A stretch of 39,583 nucleotides of DNA, from the NCBI RefSeq assembly GCF_046614695.1, contig NZ_JBKKHQ010000032.1, forward strand, positions 1 through 39,583. Direction: 5' to 3'. The number at the start of each line of letters is the position of its first letter. Within the stretch, counting starts at the first letter, position 1. The position numbers and the translations under genes were made by a program. The DNA comes from Pokkaliibacter sp046614695. Lineage in GTDB: Bacteria; Pseudomonadota; Gammaproteobacteria; Pseudomonadales; Balneatricaceae. The notes below the pieces were generated by a model. It saw only the letters and a list, made by a program, of their open reading frames with translations. It had not been told where the DNA came from and searched no databases. Below are positions 1-8,205 of the stretch, in pieces.

Positions 1-1
1 G

Positions 2-75
2 TGTTTGGTCGCACTCTCATTTTACTCACTTGGACTCAGGCTTTTTCATTGACTGCCATTTATGGGACAGCAGTG
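2..75. repeat. 74-bp inverted repeat, left copy
   Basis: Bases 2-75 are the exact reverse complement of 39510-39583, the last bases of the window. Identity stops abruptly after the motif CAGCAGTG read on the plus strand. The copy lies just downstream of serB. Two oppositely oriented copies at the window edges look like the ends of a dispersed element, for example an insertion sequence, that continues outside the window. No transposase is visible here, so the element type is an inference. Confidence 0.85.
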
Positions 76-92
76 CCTTGGCCTCCTTTTTT
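76..92 (-). terminator. Truncated half of the serB terminator
   Basis: Read in the serB direction there is a run of six A, then GGAGGCC, AA and GG, after which the 74-bp repeat begins. This is the 5' arm of an A-stem-T intrinsic terminator of the same style as the intact ones in this window. The expected second arm (GGCCTCC followed by T) is broken after its first two bases. Interruption by insertion of the repeat element is inferred. Confidence 0.4.
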
Positions 93-111
93 GTCTACGT
101 TTTTAGAGGAC

Positions 112-1011
112 TCAGGCCTCAAACAGTGCCAGCAGAGCGTCCAGACCGCAGTGCTGAAGCGCATAGTCTGCCTGAGCTCGCACCAAGGGCTTGGCACGAA
201 AGGCAACACCTACACCAGCCACGGCCAGCATTTTAAGATCATTAGCACCATCACCCACAGCCATGGTGGCTGCCAGCTCGAAGCCCTTACGTTCACAGAT
301 TTCCTGCAGGCGTTGCGCCTTCATGGCCGCATCGACAATAGGCTCGACCACTTCACCGGTAAGAATGCCATTAGCTTCATCCAATACGTTGGCGTGAATT
401 TCATCAATGCCAAGACGCTGCTTCAGGCGATTAGCAAAGTAGGTAAAGCCGCCGGATAAAATAGCGGTGCGGACACCACGCGAACTCAGGCCGGCAAACA
501 GCTCTTCAGCACCGTCCATCAGACGAATACGATGATAAACCGCATCCAGTACTTCAAGATCCAGACCTTTTAGCAAAGCCATACGGCGGGTGAAGCTTTC
601 GCGGAAATCGATTTTCCCCTGCATGGCCTCTTCGGTGATGGCCGCAACCTGCTCACCGATTCCGGCTTCTTTAGCCAGTTCATCAATGACTTCGGCCTGA
701 ATCAGAGTCGAGTCCATATCAAAGCAAGCCAGTTTACGCTTACCAGAAAAAGCCGATACGGGTTCGCACAGCAGGTCACAGCCAGGCAGCATCTCATCCC
801 ACTGGTCACGAACCGCCTTTACCGCGGCGGCTGAGGCATGGATGCTAAAGCACCAGCCTTCAGTCTTCGCGACATCCACCACCTTTGCCTCTGACAGCAA
901 AAAGTGCGCTTTAAGAGCAGACTCAACATGAACCAGATCCTGCTGAACCTGTGCTTTAGGTTGAAGAACGAAAAGACGCCACAGAATAGGCGCATCAGAG
1001 GCTGTCGACAT
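112..1011 (-). CDS. serB: Phosphoserine phosphatase SerB
   Basis: This gene encodes the last step of serine synthesis, hydrolysis of O-phosphoserine to serine, by a cytosolic HAD-superfamily enzyme. The 299-residue product has the HAD motif I DMDST at about residues 98-102 (nucleophile Asp98), motif II SGG near 186-188, a lysine near 231 and motif IV GDGAND near 253-258. The roughly 90 residues before the HAD core match the N-terminal regulatory-type extension of gammaproteobacterial SerB. The gene is divergent from the ytjB-like gene, an arrangement also known in Escherichia coli. The ATG at 1011 lacks a strong ribosome binding site. Its transcript would run left into the broken terminator and the inverted repeat at the window edge. 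Function is secure. Confidence 0.96.
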   Translation of the reverse strand: MSTASDAPILWRLFVLQPKAQVQQDLVHVESALKAHFLLSEAKVVDVAKTEGWCFSIHASAAAVKAVRDQWDEMLPGCDLLCEPVSAFSGKRKLACFDMDSTLIQAEVIDELAKEAGIGEQVAAITEEAMQGKIDFRESFTRRMALLKGLDLEVLDAVYHRIRLMDGAEELFAGLSSRGVRTAILSGGFTYFANRLKQRLGIDEIHANVLDEANGILTGEVVEPIVDAAMKAQRLQEICERKGFELAATMAVGDGANDLKMLAVAGVGVAFRAKPLVRAQADYALQHCGLDALLALFEA

Positions 1012-1342
1012 GGCAATGGTAACTCTTGCTGAAACAGGCCTGATTCTGCTGACCTGCTTAGAATGATTCTGGTAAAAACGCTTGGATTATTGCTACTGAG
1101 TTTGAATGCCTGAACACGCCTCCTGACGCAGGGATACCTCACTGCGAACAACGGGCAGACAATAAGCACAGGTCATTAAAAAACAGAGCGACATCATACC
1201 TTTCCTGACCTGACTTTGCTTGCACACTCAGCAAAAGATAAACATTTCTTTCCACCCTCCCAGAAAGCTGCTGCAATCCCTCAGCCTGCCGTTATAATCG
1301 GGCCTCTTACTGTCGTTATCTGGAGCCTGGTTAAGCCTCATC
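1012..1342. other. Divergent intergenic region serB/ytjB
   Basis: This 331-bp gap separates two divergently transcribed genes, so it must carry both promoters. A TATAAT element at 1293-1298 points toward the plus-strand gene. I see no convincing minus-strand promoter by eye, and no RNA gene or credible small reading frame with a ribosome binding site. Confidence 0.5.
1271..1298 (+). promoter_or_regulatory. Probable sigma70 promoter of ytjB-like gene
   Basis: A perfect TATAAT (1293-1298) is preceded by CTGCAA (1271-1276) with a 16-bp spacer. It lies 45 bases upstream of the ATG at 1343, so the leader would be short. The -35 element is weak; the -10 is the main evidence. Confidence 0.5.
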
Positions 1343-3043
1343 ATGCTGGAACGTTTGCCCCCCCGGTCCCGTACTCCGCTAGGACTCAGTATCCGCATGG
1401 TCTGGGTTTGGTTGCTCACGTTACTGGCCGGTCTGGCCATCGGAGCAGCGCTTCTCTCACGTCAACTCGACAATCTGACTCACGAGCAAACGGACCTTCT
1501 CAAGAAGGAACTGCTTGAACAAACCCAGCTTGCCGCCGTCCCCTTGCTGATCGCAAACGATCGTATCGGCCTCGGCGTGATGGTGAGTGATCTGCAGCAG
1601 CGTTCACTGGTGTCAGCCATCGCGCTTTATAAAGATGACAACGTCATCGCTCGCGCAGGCAGCGTCTCTCAGGGCTTTGATGAAACCCGTTATATCCAGG
1701 TCAATCAGCAGGAAGTCGGCGTACTGCGTATCCGCTGGGGTGACCCGGAATACCCGGTCAGTCTGGGCGCGCTGGCCCAGCAATACGGCCATGAATACTT
1801 CGCCCTTATCATTCTGATGCTGATTCCCATGCTGGTGCTGGCCGTTCGCCAGCAGCTACCGCTGCGTCGCCTCACCCGTGCCTGCGTGGCCCTGCGGGAA
1901 AATGACAAATTTGCTCCACTGGATGAGCGCCGCGAGGATGAGTGGGGCTACATCAATTACTGCTTCAATCGTTTCCACGCCGAGCATCTGAAAGATGAGC
2001 CACATCTGCTGCCGCTGGAAGAAACCACCCTGCCCCAGCATGAGCTGGACCTGCAGCCGATGGACTATGAACTCGGCAGCGATAACCGTGACCCTTTACA
2101 GAATTTTTCACTGGATCTGGCACAGGCCGATCAGGATCAGCTGTTTGACGAACCGGAAGACGAACAGGATCCGGTGTTTTCTGAGACCTCCGATCCTGAG
2201 GATGAGGACGATCCGTTCGACAAGAAGACACGCAGCTTCTTCCAGCGCCTGACGGGCAATAAGCCTAAGACCCAGGCCCGCCCGGCTTCTCAGGAACCTG
2301 ATTTCGGTGAAGCCTTGTTTGATGGCGACTCATCCCGTTCTGCGCCAACCAGTGCCTTTGTCGCAGAAGACGATGCCTGGCCACTGCGCGAGACGCCCTC
2401 TGTTTCGGCTGCGCCTGCCAAGGAGAAAGCCCCCTTTGCGCCACTGCAGGGCTTGCCGCAGGATCTGGCTGACACCATTGCCGCACAAGCACTGGAAACG
2501 GTGTTTGTACTCTATGTCAGTCAGGGTCAAAGCGCCGGCTATACCTCAGCGCAGGAACGCGAAGAAGTCCTGGCGCGTTACCATGACTTCATCAATCAGG
2601 CCTGTAAGCTCTATGGCGGCATGGTGGAGTTTGATCATCAGGACAATATTTTCGTCACTTTTGATCAGCCCCAGCGCGATGACACCCATGGCGTCAATGC
2701 CCTCTGTGCAGCCCTGCTGTTTAATGGCCTCTACAAAAGCTTTAACCAGCTGCGCATCAAGTCCCTGAAACCCATCATTAACCTGCAGTTAGCCCTGCAT
2801 TGTGGCGAGCTTCAGCATCTCGGTGAGCTAACCAGCGAAACCCTGAGCCTGATTCGCAGCACCAGCAGCAACCAGTTGGTTATTTCCCGTCAGGTGTATG
2901 AGAACGACACCCTGCGCGAAAAGATGCTGGATGACCGTTATATTCGCCCTGCCGGTAACGATATTTTCCTGGTGGAGCGGCTGCAGGATCGTCCTCAGCG
3001 ACTGCTTGAACGGCAGGTGGTTCACTTCTCCCAGAAGCGTTAA
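1343..3043 (+). CDS. YtjB/AhpA-family membrane protein
   Basis: The 566-residue product starts with a basic segment and a transmembrane helix at about residues 18-38, followed by a periplasmic-sized region (40-150). A second helix lies near 150-167 (LIILMLIPMLVLAV), then a long acidic, Asp/Glu-rich linker (about 225-370). The layout and the position divergent from serB match the Smp/YtjB (AhpA in pseudomonads) family, whose function is poorly known. The last 180 residues resemble a class III nucleotide cyclase fold that has lost its catalytic residues: where cyclases have a metal-binding Asp after a hydrophobic strand, this protein has VFVLYVSQG, and later segments ending in LQLALHCGEL recall the RIGIHxGE strand. 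That domain reading is an inference. The gene ends before a bidirectional terminator shared with msbA. Confidence 0.75.
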   Translation: MLERLPPRSRTPLGLSIRMVWVWLLTLLAGLAIGAALLSRQLDNLTHEQTDLLKKELLEQTQLAAVPLLIANDRIGLGVMVSDLQQRSLVSAIALYKDDNVIARAGSVSQGFDETRYIQVNQQEVGVLRIRWGDPEYPVSLGALAQQYGHEYFALIILMLIPMLVLAVRQQLPLRRLTRACVALRENDKFAPLDERREDEWGYINYCFNRFHAEHLKDEPHLLPLEETTLPQHELDLQPMDYELGSDNRDPLQNFSLDLAQADQDQLFDEPEDEQDPVFSETSDPEDEDDPFDKKTRSFFQRLTGNKPKTQARPASQEPDFGEALFDGDSSRSAPTSAFVAEDDAWPLRETPSVSAAPAKEKAPFAPLQGLPQDLADTIAAQALETVFVLYVSQGQSAGYTSAQEREEVLARYHDFINQACKLYGGMVEFDHQDNIFVTFDQPQRDDTHGVNALCAALLFNGLYKSFNQLRIKSLKPIINLQLALHCGELQHLGELTSETLSLIRSTSSNQLVISRQVYENDTLREKMLDDRYIRPAGNDIFLVERLQDRPQRLLERQVVHFSQKR

Positions 3044-3069
3044 ACCTCTATTCCAGTTTTTCCAACATA

Positions 3070-3102
3070 AAAAAAGCGGGACTCTTTCGAGTCCCGCTTT
3101 TT
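3070..3102. terminator. Bidirectional intrinsic terminator (ytjB/msbA)
   Basis: A perfect 9-bp stem GCGGGACTC (3076-3084) and GAGTCCCGC (3089-3097) encloses the tetraloop TTTC. It is flanked by an A run on the left and a T run on the right, so it can end transcripts from the ytjB-like gene and, read the other way, from msbA. Confidence 0.92.
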
Positions 3103-3150
3103 GTTCCTGATCAGCTGATCTACTGAGTTGATCGCAGATCAGACAACGTT

Positions 3151-4914
3151 TTATTCATCCTCGAACTGGCGCTGATGCAGGCGGGCATAAGCGCCATCAA
3201 GTGCCAGCAACTCAGCATGAGTGCCCTGCTCCACAATCTGCCCCTGATCCATCACCAGAATGCGGTTGGCATTCTCAATGGTCGACAGGCGATGAGCGAT
3301 AACCAGGGTTGTCCGGCCTTTCATAATAGCCTCCAGCGCAGACTGAATGTGTCGCTCAGACTCGGTATCCAATGCCGAGGTTGCCTCATCCAGAATCAGC
3401 AGCGGTGCATCCTTGAGAACCGCACGAGCGATCGCCAGACGCTGGCGCTGACCACCGGAAAGCAGAACGCCCTTCTCACCGATCAAGGTATCGAGACCGT
3501 CTTCCATACGCGAAGCAAACTCCATCACATGCGCAACTTCCGCCGCATGCAGGATATCTACCTCCTGAGGATTGGCGGTTGCATAGGCGATGTTGTCACG
3601 CAGTGAACCAGCAAAGAGCACGACCTGCTGATTCACCAGCGCGATCTGCTGACGCAGGTTTGTCAGGCGAAAATCCTGAATACCCACGCCATCAATACTG
3701 ATGTTACCTTCGCCGATCTCATAAAAACGCGGGATCAGTCCTGCAAGGGTACTTTTCCCGGAACCTGAGCGCCCCACCAATGCGACGGTTTCACCAGGCT
3801 TGATCTCAAAGGAAATACCTTTGAGAACCGGTTTATCCGGGCTGTAACCAAAGTGCAGGTTATCAACCACCAGATGGCCTTTGACACGATCAACCTCGAC
3901 CGTGCCTTTATCCTGCTCGGCGGGTTCATCAATCACTTCAAAAACACTCTCTGCCGCCGCGATGCCTTTTTGCAGAGTGTTATTGATATCCGAGAGATTG
4001 CGAAGCGGCTGCACGATCAGACCGGAGGCCGTCAGGAAGGAAATGAAGTCGCCCGGCGTCAGAGTTGAAATCCAGCCTGGGTGCATGGCGACAAACACCA
4101 GCATCGCCATCGCTAATGAAATAAAGAACTGGATAACCGGCGTGGAAATCGCATTAGTCACGACCAGCTTCATACCCTGCTGCTGGTTGCGACGACTGGC
4201 TTTCTCAAAGCGCTTTTTCTCATGCTCAACACCACCAAAGATACGCACGACCTCAAAGCCCTGCAGTGCCTCAGAGGCGGTATGGGTGACATCGCCCATG
4301 GAATCCTGAATACGCTTGCTGAGCTTGCGAAAACGCTTGGAAGCCAGACTCACCACCAATGCAATCAACGGTGCCACCGTGTAAAAGATCAGCGCCAGAC
4401 GCCAGTTGAGATAAATAAGATAGGCCATCAGACCAATCAGCGTCAGACCTTCTCGCACCAGTGTTCGCAGCGCGCCTGTTGATGCGCCGGTAACCTGTTC
4501 AATGTTATAGGTCACCTTGGCAATCAGGTGGCCACTGGTGTGCTGATGATAAAAATGACTGGGCAGATGCATCATCGCGTTAAAAACATCGCAACGCAGG
4601 TTGTGCACTACCGAGCGAGAGACATACGCCAGACCATAAGAGCCGATGAAGCTGCCAACCCCACGCAGGACGAAGATCCCCATGATGGCCCCGGCAAACA
4701 CCCAGTGCGCATTAGGGGTGCGGTTGGTCAGCTCATCCACAATGTATTTCATCAGACCGGCAAAACCTGCCTGGGAGCCCGCCACCATGGCAAAACCCAC
4801 CATACTCAACAAAAAAGGCAGCCAGTAAGGTTTGACATAGCTCAGCAGACGCTTGTAGATCTGCCAGGCGGTTTGATCAGAAGGTTTAAGGGCAGGAGCA
4901 ATGGGAGTCTTCAT
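3151..4914 (-). CDS. msbA: Lipid A export ABC transporter MsbA
   Basis: The 587-residue product is a full ABC half-transporter: a membrane domain with about six helices (residues 30-330) fused to a nucleotide-binding domain. Visible motifs are Walker A GRSGSGKST (381-389), the signature LSGGQ (485-489), Walker B LLILDE (505-510) and the switch histidine in VIAHRLS. Length and motif order are typical of MsbA, the homodimeric inner-membrane flippase that moves lipid A-core to the periplasmic face. Other type IV ABC exporters share the fold; the assignment rests on the flanking ugd, LpxL-like and core glycosyltransferase genes. It follows ugd by 52 bp on the same strand, with a GC-rich inverted repeat (GCCCCG 4930-4935, CGGGGC 4949-4954) in the gap that has no T run. 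Confidence 0.92.
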   Translation of the reverse strand: MKTPIAPALKPSDQTAWQIYKRLLSYVKPYWLPFLLSMVGFAMVAGSQAGFAGLMKYIVDELTNRTPNAHWVFAGAIMGIFVLRGVGSFIGSYGLAYVSRSVVHNLRCDVFNAMMHLPSHFYHQHTSGHLIAKVTYNIEQVTGASTGALRTLVREGLTLIGLMAYLIYLNWRLALIFYTVAPLIALVVSLASKRFRKLSKRIQDSMGDVTHTASEALQGFEVVRIFGGVEHEKKRFEKASRRNQQQGMKLVVTNAISTPVIQFFISLAMAMLVFVAMHPGWISTLTPGDFISFLTASGLIVQPLRNLSDINNTLQKGIAAAESVFEVIDEPAEQDKGTVEVDRVKGHLVVDNLHFGYSPDKPVLKGISFEIKPGETVALVGRSGSGKSTLAGLIPRFYEIGEGNISIDGVGIQDFRLTNLRQQIALVNQQVVLFAGSLRDNIAYATANPQEVDILHAAEVAHVMEFASRMEDGLDTLIGEKGVLLSGGQRQRLAIARAVLKDAPLLILDEATSALDTESERHIQSALEAIMKGRTTLVIAHRLSTIENANRILVMDQGQIVEQGTHAELLALDGAYARLHQRQFEDE

Positions 4915-4966
4915 AGAATCCTTGAAAGCGCCCCGAACTCAGTGAACCCGGGGCCAAGCACATGAA

Positions 4967-6301
4967 TTAGCGGCCAATACCGTAATAGGTAAAGCCCTGA
5001 TCTCGCAACCGCGCAGGTTCATACTGGTTACGACCATCAAGGATGACCGGCTGAGCCAGTTGCTGAGCGATCAGATCAAACTCGGGCTGACGATACTGCT
5101 TCCATTCCGTCACCAGTATCAGTGCCTCTGCGCCCTTCAGCACCTCGTACTGATCCTCGCCAAAGACCAGCTTGCCATCGTCAAACCATGCAGGCGGAAA
5201 TTCACGTCTGGCGGTTTCACGGGCAATAGGGTCATGAGCAACGACTTTCGCCCCCGCTGCGATCAGCGCATTGATCAGAGTGATAGAGGGCGCTTCGCGC
5301 ATGTCATCGGTACCAGGCTTGAACGCCAGCCCCCACAGGGCAAAGGTACGGCCGGACAGGTTCTGGCTACCCACGTGCTGGCAGATCTTGTCGAACAGCA
5401 CCGTTTTCTGTTGCTGGTTGCGACGCTCCACCGCCTCCAGAACATGAGCCTCAAAGCCCTGCTCCTGACTCATGTGCACCAGCGCCTTAACATCCTTGGG
5501 AAAGCAGGAGCCGCCGTAACCACAACCAGGATAGATAAAGTGATAGCCGATGCGGCTGTCAGAACCGATGCCTTTGCGCACCTTTTCCACATCCACACCC
5601 AGGCGATCACAAAGATTCGCGACTTCGTTCATAAAGGAAATTTTAGTCGCCAACATGGCATTGGCAGCGTACTTGGTCATTTCCGCATCACGCACGCCCA
5701 TGAACAGCACTTTGTCATGGTTACGGGAGAAGGAAGCATAGAGCTGGGCCATAACGCCTTTGGCTCGCTCAGAGTCGGTCCCCACGACAATACGGTCAGG
5801 CCGCATGAAGTCTTCAACTGCCGCCCCTTCTTTCAGGAACTCAGGATTGCTGACCACATCAAAGTCGATATCCTTGCCGCGGGTTTTAAGCTCTGCCGCA
5901 ATCGCTTCACGTACCTTGTCAGCGGTGCCGACGGGCACTGTGGACTTATCGACAATGACCGCATAGCTCTCAAGATGCTGACCGATCTCACGCGCAACCT
6001 GCAGCACATACTTAAGATCCGCACTGCCATCCTCACCGGGAGGAGTGCCCACCGCGATGAAATAAATCGAGGAGTCACTCATGGCCTCAGGTAATGAGGT
6101 GGTAAAGCGCAGCAAATTATTTTCGACATTACGACGCACCACGTCCTCAAGACCGGGCTCATAAATCGGGATTTCGCCCTGCTTCAGGCGCTCAACTTTG
6201 CCGTGATCGACATCCACACACGTCACCCGATTGCCCATTTCTGCAAAACAGGCCCCAGTGACCAAACCGACATACCCTGTACCGACGACCGTGAGACGCA
6301 C
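4967..6301 (-). CDS. ugd: UDP-glucose 6-dehydrogenase
   Basis: This NAD-dependent cytosolic enzyme oxidises UDP-glucose twice to UDP-glucuronate, a sugar donor for LPS core or capsule. The 444-residue product opens with the Rossmann motif VGTGYVGLVTG (residues 6-16). It also shows the substrate loop SNPEFLKEG near 151-159 and the catalytic cysteine in YGGSCFPKD (Cys266). The start is GTG at 6301; the MRLTVVGTGYVG beginning matches family N-termini, so no extension is needed. It lies upstream of msbA on the same strand and divergent from the LpxL-like gene. GDP-mannose dehydrogenases share these motifs; UDP-glucose is the more usual substrate for this length and context. Confidence 0.9.
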   Translation of the reverse strand: MRLTVVGTGYVGLVTGACFAEMGNRVTCVDVDHGKVERLKQGEIPIYEPGLEDVVRRNVENNLLRFTTSLPEAMSDSSIYFIAVGTPPGEDGSADLKYVLQVAREIGQHLESYAVIVDKSTVPVGTADKVREAIAAELKTRGKDIDFDVVSNPEFLKEGAAVEDFMRPDRIVVGTDSERAKGVMAQLYASFSRNHDKVLFMGVRDAEMTKYAANAMLATKISFMNEVANLCDRLGVDVEKVRKGIGSDSRIGYHFIYPGCGYGGSCFPKDVKALVHMSQEQGFEAHVLEAVERRNQQQKTVLFDKICQHVGSQNLSGRTFALWGLAFKPGTDDMREAPSITLINALIAAGAKVVAHDPIARETARREFPPAWFDDGKLVFGEDQYEVLKGAEALILVTEWKQYRQPEFDLIAQQLAQPVILDGRNQYEPARLRDQGFTYYGIGR

Positions 6302-6378
6302 GCCCTACCTCGCTTGTTCCAGCAATTCTTCCTACGCCGATGCCACCCCTCAAGGTGGCCCATGGCAAAACTGCGCTC

Positions 6379-6384
6379 TATAAT
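6379..6384 (+). promoter_or_regulatory. Probable -10 element for LpxL-like gene
   Basis: A perfect TATAAT sits 31 bases before the GTG start at 6416 in the ugd/lpxL divergent gap. I see no good -35 at the right distance, so this may be a weak or activator-dependent promoter. Confidence 0.4.
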
Positions 6385-6415
6385 AGCGGCATTTTCTCTG
6401 GAGCAATAATCTGCC

Positions 6416-7348
6416 GTGTCTGATGCGACCTCAACCAGCAGCCGTTGGTACCACTTTTTAGCCCCTTCTTACTGGCCAACATGGCTGATTCTGGGCTTTA
6501 TGCGGATACTGGCCTGGCTGCCGACCTCGCTCGGACTGGCAATAGGCCGTGGGCTTGGCTGGCTCGGCTACAAGCTGATCACCAAGCGCCGCCGGGTCAC
6601 CTTGGTTAACCTTCGCCTGTGTTTCCCAGAGTTAAGCGAGGATGAACGCGAACGCTTGGCATTAGAGGCTTTCAAGGCGAATGGCATGGGATTCGTTGAA
6701 ACCGCCTACGCCTGGTGGCGCTCTCATTCCTGGGCGGCCAAGCGGGTGGATGCTGTCGGTCTGGAGCACCTGAATACAGCCCTTGAAGGCGGTCGCGGCG
6801 TTATCCTCCTCAGCGCTCACTTCAGCGCACTGGACTTAAGCGGTCCGCTGATTCTGCCTTTTGTACAAAACTCTTCCGTTTTGTATCGTCCACACAATAA
6901 TGCGCTCATGGAACATTTTATTTTCAAGGGGCGTTCGCGTTTCTGCCGACCGGTTGACCGTAAGGATTTTCGTGGTGTTCGCCGTTCGCTGAAGGAAAAC
7001 CGTTGCGTCTGGTATGCCCCTGATCAGGATTTCGGCTTAAAAGGCGCCGTCTTCGCTCCCTTCTTTGGGCAGACCGCAGCGACGCTGACCATCACCGCTC
7101 GCATGCCCGGACTGAACAACTCGCCGATGCTGATGTTCAGTGCCTATCGTGAAAACAACGGCCGCTACACCCTGATGTTCGAACCCGTTGAAGGCTTTAC
7201 AGGTGATGAGGTTGCCGATGCCACACTGGTCAACAGTGTGATAGAGCGCGCCATTCGCCGTCATCCTGAGCAATACATGTGGATGCACAAACGATTCAAA
7301 ACGCAGCCTGACGGCAAGCAAAAACTTTATAAAGCCGCCGGCTGCTGA
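6416..7348 (+). CDS. LpxL-type lipid A acyltransferase
   Basis: The 310-residue product has an N-terminal membrane-associated helix (about 20-50), then the acyltransferase core: SAHFSALD with His135 and Asp140 as the HX4D pair, the RPHNN segment near 158-162, and APDQDFG further on. These are features of the LpxL/LpxM/HtrB group, which adds secondary acyl chains to Kdo-lipid A at the inner membrane. E. coli LpxL has Glu in the second position of this pair; Asp here is the form seen in the wider HX4D/E superfamily. The start is GTG at 6416; an in-frame stop lies three codons upstream, and GGAG at 6401-6404 is a plausible, slightly distant ribosome binding site. Whether it transfers laurate or another acyl chain cannot be told. 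Confidence 0.88.
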   Translation: MSDATSTSSRWYHFLAPSYWPTWLILGFMRILAWLPTSLGLAIGRGLGWLGYKLITKRRRVTLVNLRLCFPELSEDERERLALEAFKANGMGFVETAYAWWRSHSWAAKRVDAVGLEHLNTALEGGRGVILLSAHFSALDLSGPLILPFVQNSSVLYRPHNNALMEHFIFKGRSRFCRPVDRKDFRGVRRSLKENRCVWYAPDQDFGLKGAVFAPFFGQTAATLTITARMPGLNNSPMLMFSAYRENNGRYTLMFEPVEGFTGDEVADATLVNSVIERAIRRHPEQYMWMHKRFKTQPDGKQKLYKAAGC

Positions 7349-7378
7349 AGCCCGGCTGCGCTAACACGGAGCGGTTAC

Positions 7379-8191
7379 ATGTCCGATCAGGTCAAACAGG
7401 TTATCTGTATCAAGTGGGGAACCCGCTACGGGCCAGAGTACGTCAACCGTATTTACTCCATGGTCGAGCGTAATATCACCCCACCCTTTCGCGTGTACTG
7501 TCTGACCGATGATAGCGCGGGCGTTCGCGAGGAAGTCATCTGTCGCGGACTGCCAGATCTTGGCGTACCACGCCCCACCAATGCACCAGGCAAGTGGCCA
7601 AAAACAGCGATGTGGGGTGACAGTCTTTTTGATATCGAAGGCGTTGTGCTCTTTATCGACCTTGATGTCATCATCACCGGCAACATTGATGATTTCTTCA
7701 GCATGGGTAAGCCAGAGGACGTTATCGTCGCGCGTAACTGGGTGAAGCCACTTGAGCGCCTAGGCCAGACCTCGATCTTCCGTTTTGAAATTGGCCGCCA
7801 TGGCTACATGCTGAATAACTTCCGCAAAGACCCGGAAGGCATCGCTGGCAAATACCAGTTTGAGCAGCGCTACGTCACTCAGTGTATTGAAGGCGGCGTG
7901 AAGTTCTGGCCACGCGGCTGGGTTCGCCATTTCCGCATGGACTGTCTTGGCCCCTGGCCTCTGCGCTACCTGCGTCCACCCAAACTCCCCAAAGGATCAA
8001 GGGTAGTGATTTTCCCTGGCAAGCCGGACCCTTCCGATGCATTGGTCGGCCGCTGGTCTGATCAGATCGAACCGGGTACCCGCGGTGAACACCTGCGTCG
8101 TTTCTTCAAAGGGGAATATCAGGGCAATGGTTTCCGCTTTCTGAAGCGCTTTATGATGCCTGCCGAATGGATTCGCCAGCACTGGCGCTGA
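7379..8191 (+). CDS. DLD-type glycosyltransferase (paralog A)
   Basis: The 270-residue cytosolic protein begins VICIKWGTRYGPEYVNRIYSM and carries the hydrophobic strand plus metal-binding motif LFIDLDV (Asp94, Asp96), as in GT-A glycosyltransferases. A C-terminal FPGKPDPSDALVGRW motif is shared with two paralogs in the window (10385-11161 and 12037-12771). The order of the motifs, with a late FPG/FHG-P-x-D element, is loosely like GT8 enzymes, but I do not recognise the family by name. GGAG at 7368-7371 supports the ATG at 7379. It sits 30 bp after the acyltransferase and 14 bp before a GT4 gene, so all three are probably one operon for LPS core assembly. Donor and acceptor are unknown. Confidence 0.75.
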   Translation: MSDQVKQVICIKWGTRYGPEYVNRIYSMVERNITPPFRVYCLTDDSAGVREEVICRGLPDLGVPRPTNAPGKWPKTAMWGDSLFDIEGVVLFIDLDVIITGNIDDFFSMGKPEDVIVARNWVKPLERLGQTSIFRFEIGRHGYMLNNFRKDPEGIAGKYQFEQRYVTQCIEGGVKFWPRGWVRHFRMDCLGPWPLRYLRPPKLPKGSRVVIFPGKPDPSDALVGRWSDQIEPGTRGEHLRRFFKGEYQGNGFRFLKRFMMPAEWIRQHWR

Positions 8192-8205
8192 CAGGGAACC
8201 TACAC

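Noticed and set aside
1..459. 152-codon plus-strand frame at the left edge
   Set aside because: It spans the 74-bp repeat, the broken terminator and the 3' part of serB in antisense; no sign of a real protein.
4930..4954. GCCCCG/CGGGGC inverted repeat between ugd and msbA as terminator
   Set aside because: The loop is 13 bases and no T run follows in the minus direction, so it is not a convincing intrinsic terminator.
5060..6094. 344-codon open frame on the plus strand opposite ugd
   Set aside because: It is wholly antisense to a clear ugd gene, shows no recognisable motif and has the His/Arg/Gln-rich composition of shadow frames.
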